From contig NZ_CP046401.1 in assembly GCF_009762775.1 (NCBI RefSeq), positions 3,844,001 to 3,908,000 on the forward strand: a stretch of 64,000 nt of DNA, in the 5' to 3' direction. The DNA comes from Maribellus comscasis (GTDB lineage Bacteria; Bacteroidota; Bacteroidia; Bacteroidales; Prolixibacteraceae). The translations under genes were made by a program, and so were the position numbers. Of this stretch, positions 8,482 through 16,956 are shown one piece after another (the stretch's first letter is position 1; each line of letters opens with the position of its first letter). The notes under the pieces are model-generated. The model ran no database searches, was not told the DNA's origin, and worked only from the letters and a program-made list of their open reading frames with translations.

Positions 8482-8583
8482 ATGAAAACATTGATTCAAA
8501 ACACAGTAAGTGAAAGACCCAGGTCGAGCCTGGGCTACATTTGGAGTACAAGAAGAAGACACCGTCAGTTTATAGTGCTCTGA
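8482..8583 (+). CDS. 33-codon Arg-rich leader ORF upstream of glutamine synthetase
   Basis: An ATG-started frame of 33 codons ends in TGA 41 bases before the glutamine synthetase ATG. The peptide is basic, with Arg runs (SERPRSS near residues 10-16 and STRRRHRQ near 22-29). It starts MKT, like the downstream enzyme. A perfect hairpin CCCAGG-TCGAG-CCTGGG (8518-8534) lies inside it. It follows a -7 box by ~29 bases, so it would be translated from the same mRNA. It might be a regulatory leader peptide, a real small protein or a chance frame; only comparison with related genomes would decide. Confidence 0.35.
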   Translation: MKTLIQNTVSERPRSSLGYIWSTRRRHRQFIVL

Positions 8584-8624
8584 TTGGAATTTAAACGATT
8601 TATTAATTTTTAAACATTCAAAAC

Positions 8625-9635
8625 ATGAAAACTTACAAATGCGAATACCTTTGGTTGGATGGTTATAAACCGGAACCTAACCTGAGAAGTAAAACAAAAG
8701 TTCTGGACTTAAACGAATCACCATTGCTTGACAACCTGCCTCTTTGGTCGTTCGACGGCAGTTCAACTTTGCAGGCTGAAGGAAACTTCTCTGACTGTAT
8801 TCTAAAGCCGGTTAAGGTGTATAACGACGCCGGACGTGACAACGGATATCTTGTCATGTGTGAAGTGCTTAAGCCCGACCAAACTCCTCACATAAGCAAC
8901 AACAGGGCAAACTACGAGGATGATACCGAGTTCTGGTTTGGATTTGAACAGGAATATGTCATCAAAAAGAACGGCCTTCCGCTTGGTTTTCCCAAAGAAG
9001 GTTACCCCGAACCCCAGGGAAAGTATTATTGTGCTGTTGGAAAACAAAATGTTACAGCAAGAGATTTTGTTGAAGAGCATTTAGCATTGTGTTTGGCATG
9101 TGGCCTTAAAATTACAGGAATAAATGCCGAAGTTATGATAGGTCAGTGGGAATTTCAGTTGCTGGCGAAAGGAGCAAAAAATGCTGCAGACGATTTATGG
9201 GTAGCCCGCTATTTGTTAATGCGTGTGGCCGAAAAATACGATGTAGAAATCGATTTTCATCCAAAACCAATAAAAGGTGACTGGAATGGTTCGGGATTAC
9301 ACACCAACTTTTCTAATGAAAGGATGAGAACAAACGGAGGGAAAGCATATTTTGAAATGATTTTGAAAAATATGAAAGAAAATCATGAAGACCACATTAA
9401 GTACTACGGTTCTATGAACAACGAGCGTCTTACAGGTCTCCATGAAACGCAGGCTATAGACCGTTTTTCTTATGGAGTAAGTGATCGCGGAGCATCAATC
9501 CGGATTCCCTTGTCCACAATCGAAAACGGATGGAAAGGCTATTTGGAAGACAGACGGCCGGCATCCAATGCATGCCCGTATCAGGTTGTCTCAAAATTAG
9601 TGAAAACCGTATCCGTAGAGGCTATGGCTGTATAA
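8625..9635 (+). CDS. Type II (eukaryotic-type) glutamine synthetase
   Basis: A 336-residue cytosolic enzyme making glutamine from glutamate, ammonia and ATP. Its length and motifs are those of GSII, not the ~470-residue GSI or ~700-residue GSIII. It has the beta-grasp segment with WSFDGSSTLQAEG, the metal/glutamate motif WFGFEQEYV, the ATP-site region NAEVMIGQWEFQL, NGSGLHTNFS, and the C-terminal DRGASIRIP and LEDRRPASNACPY. The ATG at 8625 is preceded by a ~165-nt leader with its own small frame. It is monocistronic: a strong terminator follows 20 bases downstream. Nitrogen control by the leader is possible but inferred. Confidence 0.95.
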   Translation: MKTYKCEYLWLDGYKPEPNLRSKTKVLDLNESPLLDNLPLWSFDGSSTLQAEGNFSDCILKPVKVYNDAGRDNGYLVMCEVLKPDQTPHISNNRANYEDDTEFWFGFEQEYVIKKNGLPLGFPKEGYPEPQGKYYCAVGKQNVTARDFVEEHLALCLACGLKITGINAEVMIGQWEFQLLAKGAKNAADDLWVARYLLMRVAEKYDVEIDFHPKPIKGDWNGSGLHTNFSNERMRTNGGKAYFEMILKNMKENHEDHIKYYGSMNNERLTGLHETQAIDRFSYGVSDRGASIRIPLSTIENGWKGYLEDRRPASNACPYQVVSKLVKTVSVEAMAV

Positions 9636-9655
9636 AAGTAGCGGGGGATTAAAAA

Positions 9656-9699
9656 AAGGGGCTGTCCAATTTACTTTTGAGACGGCCTCTTTCTTTTTT
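9656..9699 (+). terminator. Rho-independent terminator of glutamine synthetase gene
   Basis: Eleven-base stem AAGGGGCTGTC / GACGGCCTCTT (with G-U pairs), loop of ~14 nt, then TTTCTTTTTT. Confidence 0.85.
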
Positions 9700-9788
9700 A
9701 CCGGGTTCTCTCCATCCCGGGGAGAGGCAAAATGAGTTGCTCTTATTGCAGTGTTTCTATTGGAGTAATCGCGATATACGACTTCACT

Positions 9789-9877
9789 CTATTCATAGCG
9801 AAGGGCTTCTGCCGGATTGGGCGGCGCTGCCCGGCAATTAATCCCGCTAGTTATTATGGGAACTGCCCGGACTGCGG
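9789..9877 (-). pseudogene. Relic of an FtsX/MacB-type ABC permease C-terminus
   Basis: In one minus frame the stretch ends CRAAPPNPAEALRYE followed by TAG (9791-9789). Eleven of those 15 residues equal the C-terminus WRAATRNPVEALRYE of the permease relic at 14331-14619. Upstream the frame continues for a few codons (VRAVPIITSGIN) without permease character and has no start, so only a tail survives. It sits between the glutamine synthetase terminator and the sulfotransferase gene. Confidence 0.5.
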
Positions 9878-9901
9878 CTGAAATACCCCTTGCCCCGTGT
9901 A

Positions 9902-11578
9902 TTACATGTTGCTTTTGTTAACGTTGGTTATTTCAATACATTCTGCTCCAAAAAGAGTCCATCCTACTTTGCTATCACTTGTTAAAGGATGCAATTGCAT
10001 TTCCCATACAACTTTTGGCTTTTCAGTATGGGTGTATTCCCGGACCATGGTCCACTGACGGAATTTTCCCCGGTTCCACCATGTCATTTGATCAAAATAA
10101 TTTGAATCAAGTAAAGCACCGTAACAGGCCAGTATATTTCCGGTTTCAGGCAATTCGCTTACTCTTCCCATGGCAATACTGAAGACCAAATCTTCTCCGT
10201 CATTTTCGGTGCTCCATACTTTTTCCACCGTTTTATCCTTTTCGTTTATTTTATATTCCACGATATAACTTGGGCAATCTTTAATCGGACTAGTTTCTTT
10301 AAATGGGCGGGCTTTAAAATTGTTGTTGTTAAAAAACAACAGATTACCGTTCTCAGTAAATCTGGGAGAGTGCTGATGCCAGTTCCATCCGTCTTTGGGG
10401 ATTTCCAGTAACTTGTCTTCCAGTTCTTTGTTCCACCCGCTTGGTTCTGCAAATATCCAATCAATGTTTCCTGTACTTTTATTTACTTTTATCATCGCGC
10501 TTTGATGTCGGAAATTCACCAAAAAAGCATCTTCACCGGGAAGTGGTATTACAGCGTTTGCATGGCTCCAATCCACAGAACCGGGATATCCCCTTCGGGC
10601 CCAATAATCGTTAAACGTCTCATAACCGATTCTCCAAACAGGCATTTTATCAAAAGCGCTCCAGGAATAAACAACTTTACCCTCAGGGTTAAATTCAACA
10701 ACAACATCACCGATCACTTTTTGCTTCTTTCGGGGAGCATTTTTATCTGCTTCGCTTGTATAATAGTTGTCTATCTCCCGGGCTTCTGTGCTTAAAACCA
10801 GTCTGTTGCCGTTTGGAAGAAAAGACACATCGTGGTGAAACGTTTGCGCTTCTACCGGAATAGCATCTGTTTCTCCTTTCTGGGGGCGATTAACAGCATA
10901 CCATTCATTGATTATGTTTCCAGCCAGGTCAATCACAGCAATGCGGTTATCTTGTGTGATATATGATATATTCCCGTCTGGTAACCTGTCAAAATCACTT
11001 ATCCGGGAATTGGTTTGATAGTACCAAAGCACTTCTCCGCTTTGATTAATTATAACAAGCATTCCAAATATCTGATTGAACCTGTTTGAGCCTTCCTGGG
11101 CTATTGGCAATCGTCTGCGGGGATTAAACAAAATAAGTTCATCGTTACTTTTCTTCAGGTTTTTTGTAATCTCAATTTTTGGAAATAATTTATCATCAGC
11201 AGGTAAAGCAGGTGTTTTAAAGGAGAGTTCTTTATTTGAATAATACTCTTTGCCATTTTTATCTTTTAACCTGAAATCAATTTTCAGTTTTTTATTGGCC
11301 GTCATCAGCATAAGTAAATATCCGGTTTCTTTCTTTTCCTCTTTGCGATAGCACAATTCAGAAATTTGTCCATCCTCATCGAGCGAAATAAACACACTGT
11401 CGTAATCTTGGGGCGTTTCAAAATCAAGGTACGCTGTAAGCGGAACCGACTCATTTGGATTGTTTTTTATGACGGGAGCAACTGAAAAGGTCAGTTGTTG
11501 ATTTTCTGAGCACGAAAATAACACCGCCAATACTACGGCAAATAGTATATTTAATAATTTGTTTCTCTTGGTTATCAT
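9902..11578 (-). CDS. Aryl-sulfate sulfotransferase (ASST family) lipoprotein
   Basis: A 558-residue exported enzyme. Residues 1-23 are a lipoprotein signal with lipobox LFSC. The mature part is a beta-propeller arylsulfotransferase: FHHDVSFLPNGNRL, DWSHANAV, VNFRHQSA and WNWHQHSPRF supply the conserved His/Arg set expected for the covalent sulfo-histidine mechanism known for E. coli ASST, and WWNRGKFRQWTMVREY lies near the C-terminus. Such enzymes move sulfate from one aryl ester to another phenol without PAPS. A periplasmic or surface location is inferred from the lipid anchor. It stands alone, without a DsbA/DsbL partner gene nearby. A link to the sulfatase locus at the far end is speculative. 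Confidence 0.88.
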   Translation of the reverse strand: MITKRNKLLNILFAVVLAVLFSCSENQQLTFSVAPVIKNNPNESVPLTAYLDFETPQDYDSVFISLDEDGQISELCYRKEEKKETGYLLMLMTANKKLKIDFRLKDKNGKEYYSNKELSFKTPALPADDKLFPKIEITKNLKKSNDELILFNPRRRLPIAQEGSNRFNQIFGMLVIINQSGEVLWYYQTNSRISDFDRLPDGNISYITQDNRIAVIDLAGNIINEWYAVNRPQKGETDAIPVEAQTFHHDVSFLPNGNRLVLSTEAREIDNYYTSEADKNAPRKKQKVIGDVVVEFNPEGKVVYSWSAFDKMPVWRIGYETFNDYWARRGYPGSVDWSHANAVIPLPGEDAFLVNFRHQSAMIKVNKSTGNIDWIFAEPSGWNKELEDKLLEIPKDGWNWHQHSPRFTENGNLLFFNNNNFKARPFKETSPIKDCPSYIVEYKINEKDKTVEKVWSTENDGEDLVFSIAMGRVSELPETGNILACYGALLDSNYFDQMTWWNRGKFRQWTMVREYTHTEKPKVVWEMQLHPLTSDSKVGWTLFGAECIEITNVNKSNM

Positions 11579-11940
11579 ATTTATTTTTATTGCGTCTAAT
11601 TCTGCGACTTCAGCTTATTCAACATTGAGTTACGCAACAGTACGAAACTCCATATCTGGCATTTTGTACCTTAAAGATACGTCAGGCCATTTGTTATTAT
11701 ATAGTTTAATAGCATTTTTTTACAGCACATTTAGCATCAATATTTGAAAAGGAAGACCTGCGGGGATCGAGTTTATTTTTTAGCATTCAATTAACCCGCT
11801 CTTCTATTGCAATTTCACGACAACTGTTTTCTTTAGTCATGCTGATTTATTTCACGTATTTTTTTAGTTTAATTGTATAGCTGAGATTGCAAATCTGCGG
11901 CAGTGAAGGGGGGAGAAAAGTAGTTGTTGCTACCCAAAAA
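11579..11940. other. Intergenic gap, nothing recognised
   Basis: 362 bases between two minus-strand genes. The short frames here lack start context and domain features. No terminator for the hybrid kinase and no exact promoter for the sulfotransferase gene were found; TATCTTTA in the minus strand near 11676-11683 is one base off a -7 box. Confidence 0.4.
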
Positions 11941-14229
11941 TCATTTCACAATCAAGTCCATTAGCTTGTTTACTTGTAATGGTTTTGAAATGTATTCGTT
12001 ACAACCTGAGCGCAGGGCTTCTAATTTGTCTTCAATTGACGCATAGGCGGTTTGAGCAATTATTTTTATTGATTTATTTCTTTTGCGGATTTGTTTTGTC
12101 ACTTCCATTCCATTGATGTCCGGCAGTTTAATGTCCATTAGAATGATGTCGAAGAATTTGTCGTTTTCGTATTGTAACGCCTGGCTTCCGCTTACGGCGA
12201 TTGTTAATTTATGATTTGTTTGATTGAACATCGTTTTGATGTATTCATTATTGATTGGATCATCTTCTACAACTAAAATCTCTAATGACCTATCGTCTGT
12301 CTTTTCATTTAAATCGGCATCTTCCTCTTCCTGATTCGCTTTTTTGTATGGCATAGTAAAACAAAAAGTACTACCCACATCGGGTGTCGACTCAAGCCAT
12401 ACTTCGCCACCCAGAAAATCTACAATTCCTTTAACAATTGAAAGGCCTAAGCCTGTACCCCCGGTTTCAATTGTTAATCTGTTTTCCGATTGCACAAATC
12501 GTTCAAAAACACGTTCCTGTTTGTCTTTCGGAATACCAATACCTGTATCGCTCACTGAAAACAAAAGCATTTTATTTTCGTGCGCTATGCATTTCAGTTC
12601 AATTTTTCCTTTCTCAGTAAATTTAAAAGCATTGTTTAAAAGATTGGAAAGGACTTGTCTGAGTTTGCCAATATCTATTTTTACCCACTCTTTTTCTGAT
12701 ACACAAGCGCAATCGAACTGCAATTCTATATGTGCCTTATCAGTTTGCAGCTTGCGTACGTTATATAATTCTGTTAGTTCAAACAGTTCATTGTATAAAA
12801 CACACTGTTCTTCATAAATTGAGACCTGCCCTGATTCGATTTTAGAAATATCAAGAATATCATCTACAATAACCAACAAATCATTTCCCCGTTTATTGAT
12901 AATATGTGCGAATTTTTTTGTCTCCTTATCATCATAATCACTTTTTTCCATCAAATCAGCAAAGCCTATAATCGCATTTAACGGAGTGCGAATCTCGTGG
13001 CTCATATTGTTCAAAAAAGCTGTCTTCAACCGGTCGTTCTCTTCTGCTTTTTGCCGGGCTTTTCGAATTTCCTCGGTTCGTTGCCTTACTTCGTATTCAA
13101 GGTTGTTGTTCAGATCTTTAAGATTTTTTTTAGCAATAAGCTCATTTACTCTTATTTTCGTAGCACCATATGCAAGTCCTGCAGAAATTAAAATAAAGAA
13201 AAGCAGAATGATATTTCTCTCGGTTTTTACAGGAGTTGTTTGTGCCTGTAAAGTAGCATTGTCAATATAAGAAACAAGTTTCCAGAAACCTACCTGGTCT
13301 CTCACAATATTTACAGTCTCTTGTTCATCTTTTTCAGAAATATATTGAAGACTATCTTCGCGAACAGGATACACCGTTTGATAGGTGAATAGTCCCGATT
13401 TATTTTGAAACTGACCTTTTTCGTTGTTTTGTATTGCTGTCCACTCTGCATTAAAACTATCCTGAAATCGTTGATTTTTCAGGCTATCATACATAAAACT
13501 CCATTCAACTGACGGGTCTCGGTCATTTTGTATCCAATAACCGTTTTGGTTCAATATCATATAATAGTCTGATGGTTTTAATTCATTAACCGACGAAAGA
13601 ATATTCTGACCTAAATAATTGATTAAAACAACTCCCGAGAATTGACCGCTGCTGTCGATTATTGGGGTTCCAATTCGTAACATCGGTTTTATGGGTTGTT
13701 CAATTTTTCCGTATTCTATATTTAAATCAAAAGGTGAAATATAAATATCATCATCGTTTAACTTCGAGAGTTCTTTAAAGTAGTAGCGGTGGCTTTTATT
13801 CTGAAGATGATTTTCATCAACGATTTTTACACTGTCTTCGCTAAAATTTACCCTTATCACCTCATTGCCATTTGCACTCAACAGTCTTAGTTGATCATAA
13901 AGACGGTGTTTCCCGATGGAAAATGCTTTGAAATCATTTTCTAACCTTTCTTTTTCTATTCCGGAATTCTGATAACCGTTAACGGGTTCGCCACTGGTTT
14001 TTATATGTTCCTTTAAAAGCAGTAAATTATCAATAACCCCTCCCAATGTTTCTTCGATCACTGTTTGCTGTAATTTCAGATTATGAGTTTCACGGGTTTT
14101 GATTTCGTTTAGGCGGGTGTCTGTTTTAAAATTATAAAATAGAATCAGTGGTACTGCAAACAGTCCTGTTAGAACGATAAAACTAATCACCAAATGATAA
14201 CCGAAATATCTTTTCATGACGGGCAACAT
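11941..14229 (-). CDS. Hybrid sensor histidine kinase with periplasmic sensor and receiver domain
   Basis: A 762-residue membrane kinase. TM1 is ~12-33, a large periplasmic dCache/PDC-like sensor ~34-338, TM2 ~339-356, a coiled linker to ~400, HisKA with NNMSHEIRTPLNAIIGF (H411), HATPase_c (NLLNNAFKFTEKG, DTGIGIP, GGTGLGLSI), and a C-terminal receiver with phospho-acceptor Asp ~699 in ILMDIKLPD and the Lys of YISKPLQ. No output domain follows, so phosphate should pass to a separate Hpt or regulator, none of which is adjacent. The start could also be the Met at 14217-14215 (residue 5). Two CCGGTA-type motifs occur just upstream (14242-14300), shared with the leader of the gene at 4458. Confidence 0.92.
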   Translation of the reverse strand: MLPVMKRYFGYHLVISFIVLTGLFAVPLILFYNFKTDTRLNEIKTRETHNLKLQQTVIEETLGGVIDNLLLLKEHIKTSGEPVNGYQNSGIEKERLENDFKAFSIGKHRLYDQLRLLSANGNEVIRVNFSEDSVKIVDENHLQNKSHRYYFKELSKLNDDDIYISPFDLNIEYGKIEQPIKPMLRIGTPIIDSSGQFSGVVLINYLGQNILSSVNELKPSDYYMILNQNGYWIQNDRDPSVEWSFMYDSLKNQRFQDSFNAEWTAIQNNEKGQFQNKSGLFTYQTVYPVREDSLQYISEKDEQETVNIVRDQVGFWKLVSYIDNATLQAQTTPVKTERNIILLFFILISAGLAYGATKIRVNELIAKKNLKDLNNNLEYEVRQRTEEIRKARQKAEENDRLKTAFLNNMSHEIRTPLNAIIGFADLMEKSDYDDKETKKFAHIINKRGNDLLVIVDDILDISKIESGQVSIYEEQCVLYNELFELTELYNVRKLQTDKAHIELQFDCACVSEKEWVKIDIGKLRQVLSNLLNNAFKFTEKGKIELKCIAHENKMLLFSVSDTGIGIPKDKQERVFERFVQSENRLTIETGGTGLGLSIVKGIVDFLGGEVWLESTPDVGSTFCFTMPYKKANQEEEDADLNEKTDDRSLEILVVEDDPINNEYIKTMFNQTNHKLTIAVSGSQALQYENDKFFDIILMDIKLPDINGMEVTKQIRKRNKSIKIIAQTAYASIEDKLEALRSGCNEYISKPLQVNKLMDLIVK

Positions 14230-14330
14230 TTTTAATAAGAAACCGGTAACTTGGGAAAAGGTTGAAATTTATTACTACCGGCCAGATATTTGCCGGTAAT
14301 TTGAAAAAAAGGTTTGGGGTGAAATTCTAA

Positions 14331-14619
14331 TTATTCATATCTTAAAGCTTCAACAGGATTTCGAGTAGCCGCCCGCCAACTTTGCCAACTGACCGTTAAT
14401 AATGCAATTCCCAAAGCCAGCATTCCTGCCAATGCAAGAATCCACCAACTTAAAGTGGTTTTATAAGCAAAGCTTTCGAGCCATTTATTCATAGCATAAT
14501 ATGCAATTGGGCAGGCAATTATAAAAGCTATTGCCACCCATTTTTAAAGTCTTTGTTTAGCATTGTAAGTATTTCCGATACTTTTGCTCCGCTTACTTTG
14601 CGTATGCCAATTTCTGTTC
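14331..14619 (-). pseudogene. 5'-truncated, frameshifted FtsX/MacB-type ABC permease
   Basis: From ~14617 down, one minus frame reads TEIGIRKVSGAKVSEILTML then NKDF, the typical cytoplasmic motif before the last membrane segments of MacB/FtsX-type permeases. At about 14545-14550 (a TTTAAAAA run) the frame shifts by one base. The next frame continues KWVAIAFIIACPIAYY... through two hydrophobic segments to WRAATRNPVEALRYE and TAA at 14333-14331. Everything before TEIGIR is missing. Family proteins are ~780-800 residues with two permease halves, so only about the last 95 residues remain. The break point abuts the cassette-like sequence at 14620-14760. Confidence 0.8.
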
Positions 14620-14791
14620 GCTAACTGTAACTTGTATGATTAGTAGCAGATTGCATTGTACTTTTCTTTTCTGTCAAACCGCAACGCAGTTTGAGCCGGC
14701 TACAAACCTTTAATTTTACCACATCGCCTTCCATTACTTATACAAAGTGTTATCGGCTGGCATTTTTCCAATTGTCATTTCACTAAATTAT
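14620..14791 (-). other. Cassette-end-like sequence between permease relic and methyltransferase
   Basis: This stretch begins exactly where permease homology stops. It contains an inverted repeat TCAAACCGC-AAC-GCAGTTTGA (14674-14694, one mismatch) and, on the minus strand, CCAGCCGATAA (near 14748-14758), closely matching CCAGCCGATAG at the 3' end of the AraC-type gene at 16957. It may be a gene-cassette boundary or an acquired repeat; no integrase gene is in the window. Confidence 0.3.
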
Positions 14792-14831
14792 TAAAAAACC
14801 TTTCGTGCGTAAAAGCTAACACACGAAAGGA
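14792..14831 (-). terminator. Rho-independent terminator of the methyltransferase gene
   Basis: Perfect 9-bp stem CCTTTCGTG / CACGAAAGG (14799-14807 with 14822-14830). On the minus strand it is followed by TTTTTT. It lies ~50 bases after the methyltransferase stop. Confidence 0.85.
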
Positions 14832-14879
14832 ATTTTACATTTTAATCCAACTGCAAATTTACAGCAGGTTCACCATCGT

Positions 14880-15653
14880 TTAAATCTTCTTTCCAATATA
14901 AAACATATAACCGTAATATGCTTTGTATTTGTAATATAACTCTGCTTCATATTGCTGAGAGGCTACAAATTCTTCTACGGTTTTGTTGCCGTTATATTTT
15001 TTCAGAAAAGATTCACGTTTCAATATTTGCGAAGAATAATAATCTGTCCAAATTTTCTCTGGTAAGATATAAGTGGCAATCGGAAGATAACCTGCCTTTT
15101 GCATTTGAGCAACTTTATTCGGAATAGTATCAATTTCAGGATAAATTTCCTGCCAAAAATTTTGAATTTCAGCAGGTCGTTCTTCAGTAAACCAGGTATT
15201 TTCTGTAACTGCGATATATCCGCCTTGTTTCAAAAATTTTCTCCATTTCTTTAATCCTTTTTCAAATCCCATATGATAAATTGCTCCTTCTGACCAAATC
15301 AAATCAAATTCCTCTTCTTGAAATGGAAGGTTCTCCATATTACCAACAATGCCTTTCACTTTATCCTGAAGATTTTTATTTTGGGCATTTTGGTTGAATT
15401 GATCAATAAAACCGTGCCAGGCATCAATACCGATAATTTCACACGGTGTGTGTGCTCCTAATACCATTGTTTGACCACCTGTTCCACAGCCAATATCAGC
15501 AATTTTGGACTTTTCGGTAAGACCGTCTATAAAACTCAACGCTTTAAGGGTTTCGTCTATATTTCCGGGGCCTTGTCTTTCTGTGCTTGAAAAATATTCA
15601 TAAATGATGTTTAAATCAAAATCGTGAATTGTATGTTTTTCGTTATTACTCAT
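14880..15653 (-). CDS. Class I SAM-dependent methyltransferase
   Basis: A 257-residue soluble enzyme of the UbiE/Methyltransf_25 type. Motif I (SAM-binding) is [10 protein letters not shown] (51-60), the acidic end of strand 2 is [11 protein letters not shown], motif II region is [20 protein letters not shown], and motif III is [12 protein letters not shown]. The substrate-side C-terminal half is unlike quinone methyltransferases, so the acceptor is unknown. ATG at 15653 is well placed; the gene has its own terminator. It lies in a stretch with cassette-like ends and looks like an accessory gene. Confidence 0.88.
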   Translation of the reverse strand: MSNNEKHTIHDFDLNIIYEYFSSTERQGPGNIDETLKALSFIDGLTEKSKIADIGCGTGGQTMVLGAHTPCEIIGIDAWHGFIDQFNQNAQNKNLQDKVKGIVGNMENLPFQEEEFDLIWSEGAIYHMGFEKGLKKWRKFLKQGGYIAVTENTWFTEERPAEIQNFWQEIYPEIDTIPNKVAQMQKAGYLPIATYILPEKIWTDYYSSQILKRESFLKKYNGNKTVEEFVASQQYEAELYYKYKAYYGYMFYIGKKI

Positions 15654-15882
15654 TACATTAATTTTAACACATACTTTTCATTTTAGAGTATGCTTGTTAT
15701 ACTTTAGTTATATTAATAGAAAAATTGCTCGAAAGAAAGATTCGAGAATAAACGAAAAGGACAATCTACACAAGAAGTGTAAATTGTTTACAATACAATA
15801 TCCAAATTGTTATTTAACATGGTGCAAATTTATGAAAAATAAATCTGTTATTATCTATGTTTTGCAATGTTTAGCGTCACAA

Positions 15883-16836
15883 TTATTGGATTGCCGCATT
15901 GTTAGGGTTAGTTTTTATCCACTTAATTGCACTTTCAGACATTTTTTTATAGTTGTGACCTATATTTTTTACTGTGTCTATTGCCCAGTTAAATTCCCAG
16001 TTGTTTTTATTTCCTAATTCCTTATTTGCATTATAAAAATTTGTTCCACGTTCCAACCTATGTGCTCCTTGTTCCATTGCCAAATCCGTTGTTCTAAAAG
16101 TCCCTAAACTTGGGTCGTTATCCAATTCTCCCAAAAGAATAATCAATCTTTTTTTGTAAGATTTTTGCAAATCTGTTTCTGTGTTTTTGATACCATACGG
16201 AAATTCAAGGTTCTCGTTTGGAAGACTGTAAAATCCGGAATTTGCCGCGATAGCTGTTCCAATTCTCGATTCGGGCATCAACATTACCATTCTATGTACA
16301 AATTGTCCGCCAGCTGAATGACCAAAAATGTCGTACTGCTCGTTTGTAATATTATTAACCGATTTAATGTGGTCAAATATGTTTTCAACGACTGTGTATG
16401 CCCATTCACTTTTCGGGTTTTTGGTTCCAAAAAAGGTAAATAAATTTCCCTCTTGATAGTCGTTCGTTGTATATCTTGAAAACTTATTTTCGAATTCAGG
16501 TGCTATTATTAGTAGGTTATTTTTATTGGCTAATTCAACCCATGCGTTTAGATAGTCATCTGCATTTCGCCCACCGCCGTGCATAACGAAAACTATTTTG
16601 TCTTTGTTGTTCCAATTTTCAGGTTTGTAAGTCCATACCTTAATTGATTTTCTCTCACTATCTTTATAAGCGTGGATAACAAAAGAGTCTATTCCTACAT
16701 TAATTTTACTGGTTGCTGTGATTTCAGATCCTTTTGGAAGAACATAGAGGTAAATGTAACCCGCAACTGAAAGAAGTAAAAGAATGGAAAATGTATATAA
16801 AATTACCTTTTTAAATATTCTAAAAAATTTGTTCAT
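15883..16836 (-). CDS. Membrane-anchored alpha/beta hydrolase (PHB-depolymerase/esterase-like)
   Basis: A 317-residue protein with one N-terminal membrane segment (~9-31), then an extracytoplasmic hydrolase. VMHGGGRNADDY forms the oxyanion region, the nucleophile elbow is FGHSAGGQF (S174), the acid is likely in LLGELDNDP, and the histidine in NIGHNYKKMS. The set fits the LpqC/PHB-depolymerase branch that cleaves short polyesters or feruloyl-type esters. The substrate is open. It is separated by 229 bases without features from the methyltransferase downstream and by 120 bases from the AraC-type gene upstream. Confidence 0.85.
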   Translation of the reverse strand: MNKFFRIFKKVILYTFSILLLLSVAGYIYLYVLPKGSEITATSKINVGIDSFVIHAYKDSERKSIKVWTYKPENWNNKDKIVFVMHGGGRNADDYLNAWVELANKNNLLIIAPEFENKFSRYTTNDYQEGNLFTFFGTKNPKSEWAYTVVENIFDHIKSVNNITNEQYDIFGHSAGGQFVHRMVMLMPESRIGTAIAANSGFYSLPNENLEFPYGIKNTETDLQKSYKKRLIILLGELDNDPSLGTFRTTDLAMEQGAHRLERGTNFYNANKELGNKNNWEFNWAIDTVKNIGHNYKKMSESAIKWIKTNPNNAAIQ

Positions 16837-16857
16837 TTATTCGCTTTTTTGTTTGCT

Positions 16858-16865
16858 CAAATCTA
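16858..16865 (-). promoter_or_regulatory. -7 box for the alpha/beta hydrolase gene
   Basis: The minus strand reads TAGATTTG (TAnnTTTG), 22 bases before the ATG at 16836. No clear -33 element. Confidence 0.45.
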
Positions 16866-16956
16866 AACATTCTTGATTAACGGCCTAATTTTTTATTTCC
16901 GAAACGAGAATTCGCAGTTGGCATACCACCAAACCCCGGCCTGCAATATGCAAAAT

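Noticed and set aside
8482..8534. Cyanobacterial-type glutamine-binding leader RNA
   Set aside because: The fold and conserved bases of that family were not found; only a simple hairpin inside a small frame is seen.
12344..12817. 157-codon plus-strand frame
   Set aside because: It lies wholly inside the hybrid kinase gene on the other strand, which has full domain support.
14745..14760. CCAGCCGATA as a true integron attC core
   Set aside because: No canonical GTTRRRY/RYYYAAC pair was found, the copy at 16957 is inside coding sequence, and no integrase gene is present; kept only as a weak cassette hint.
15694..16017. 107-codon plus-strand frame between methyltransferase and hydrolase
   Set aside because: Overlaps the hydrolase 3' end antisense, is rich in A/T-driven residues and has no ribosome-binding or promoter signal.
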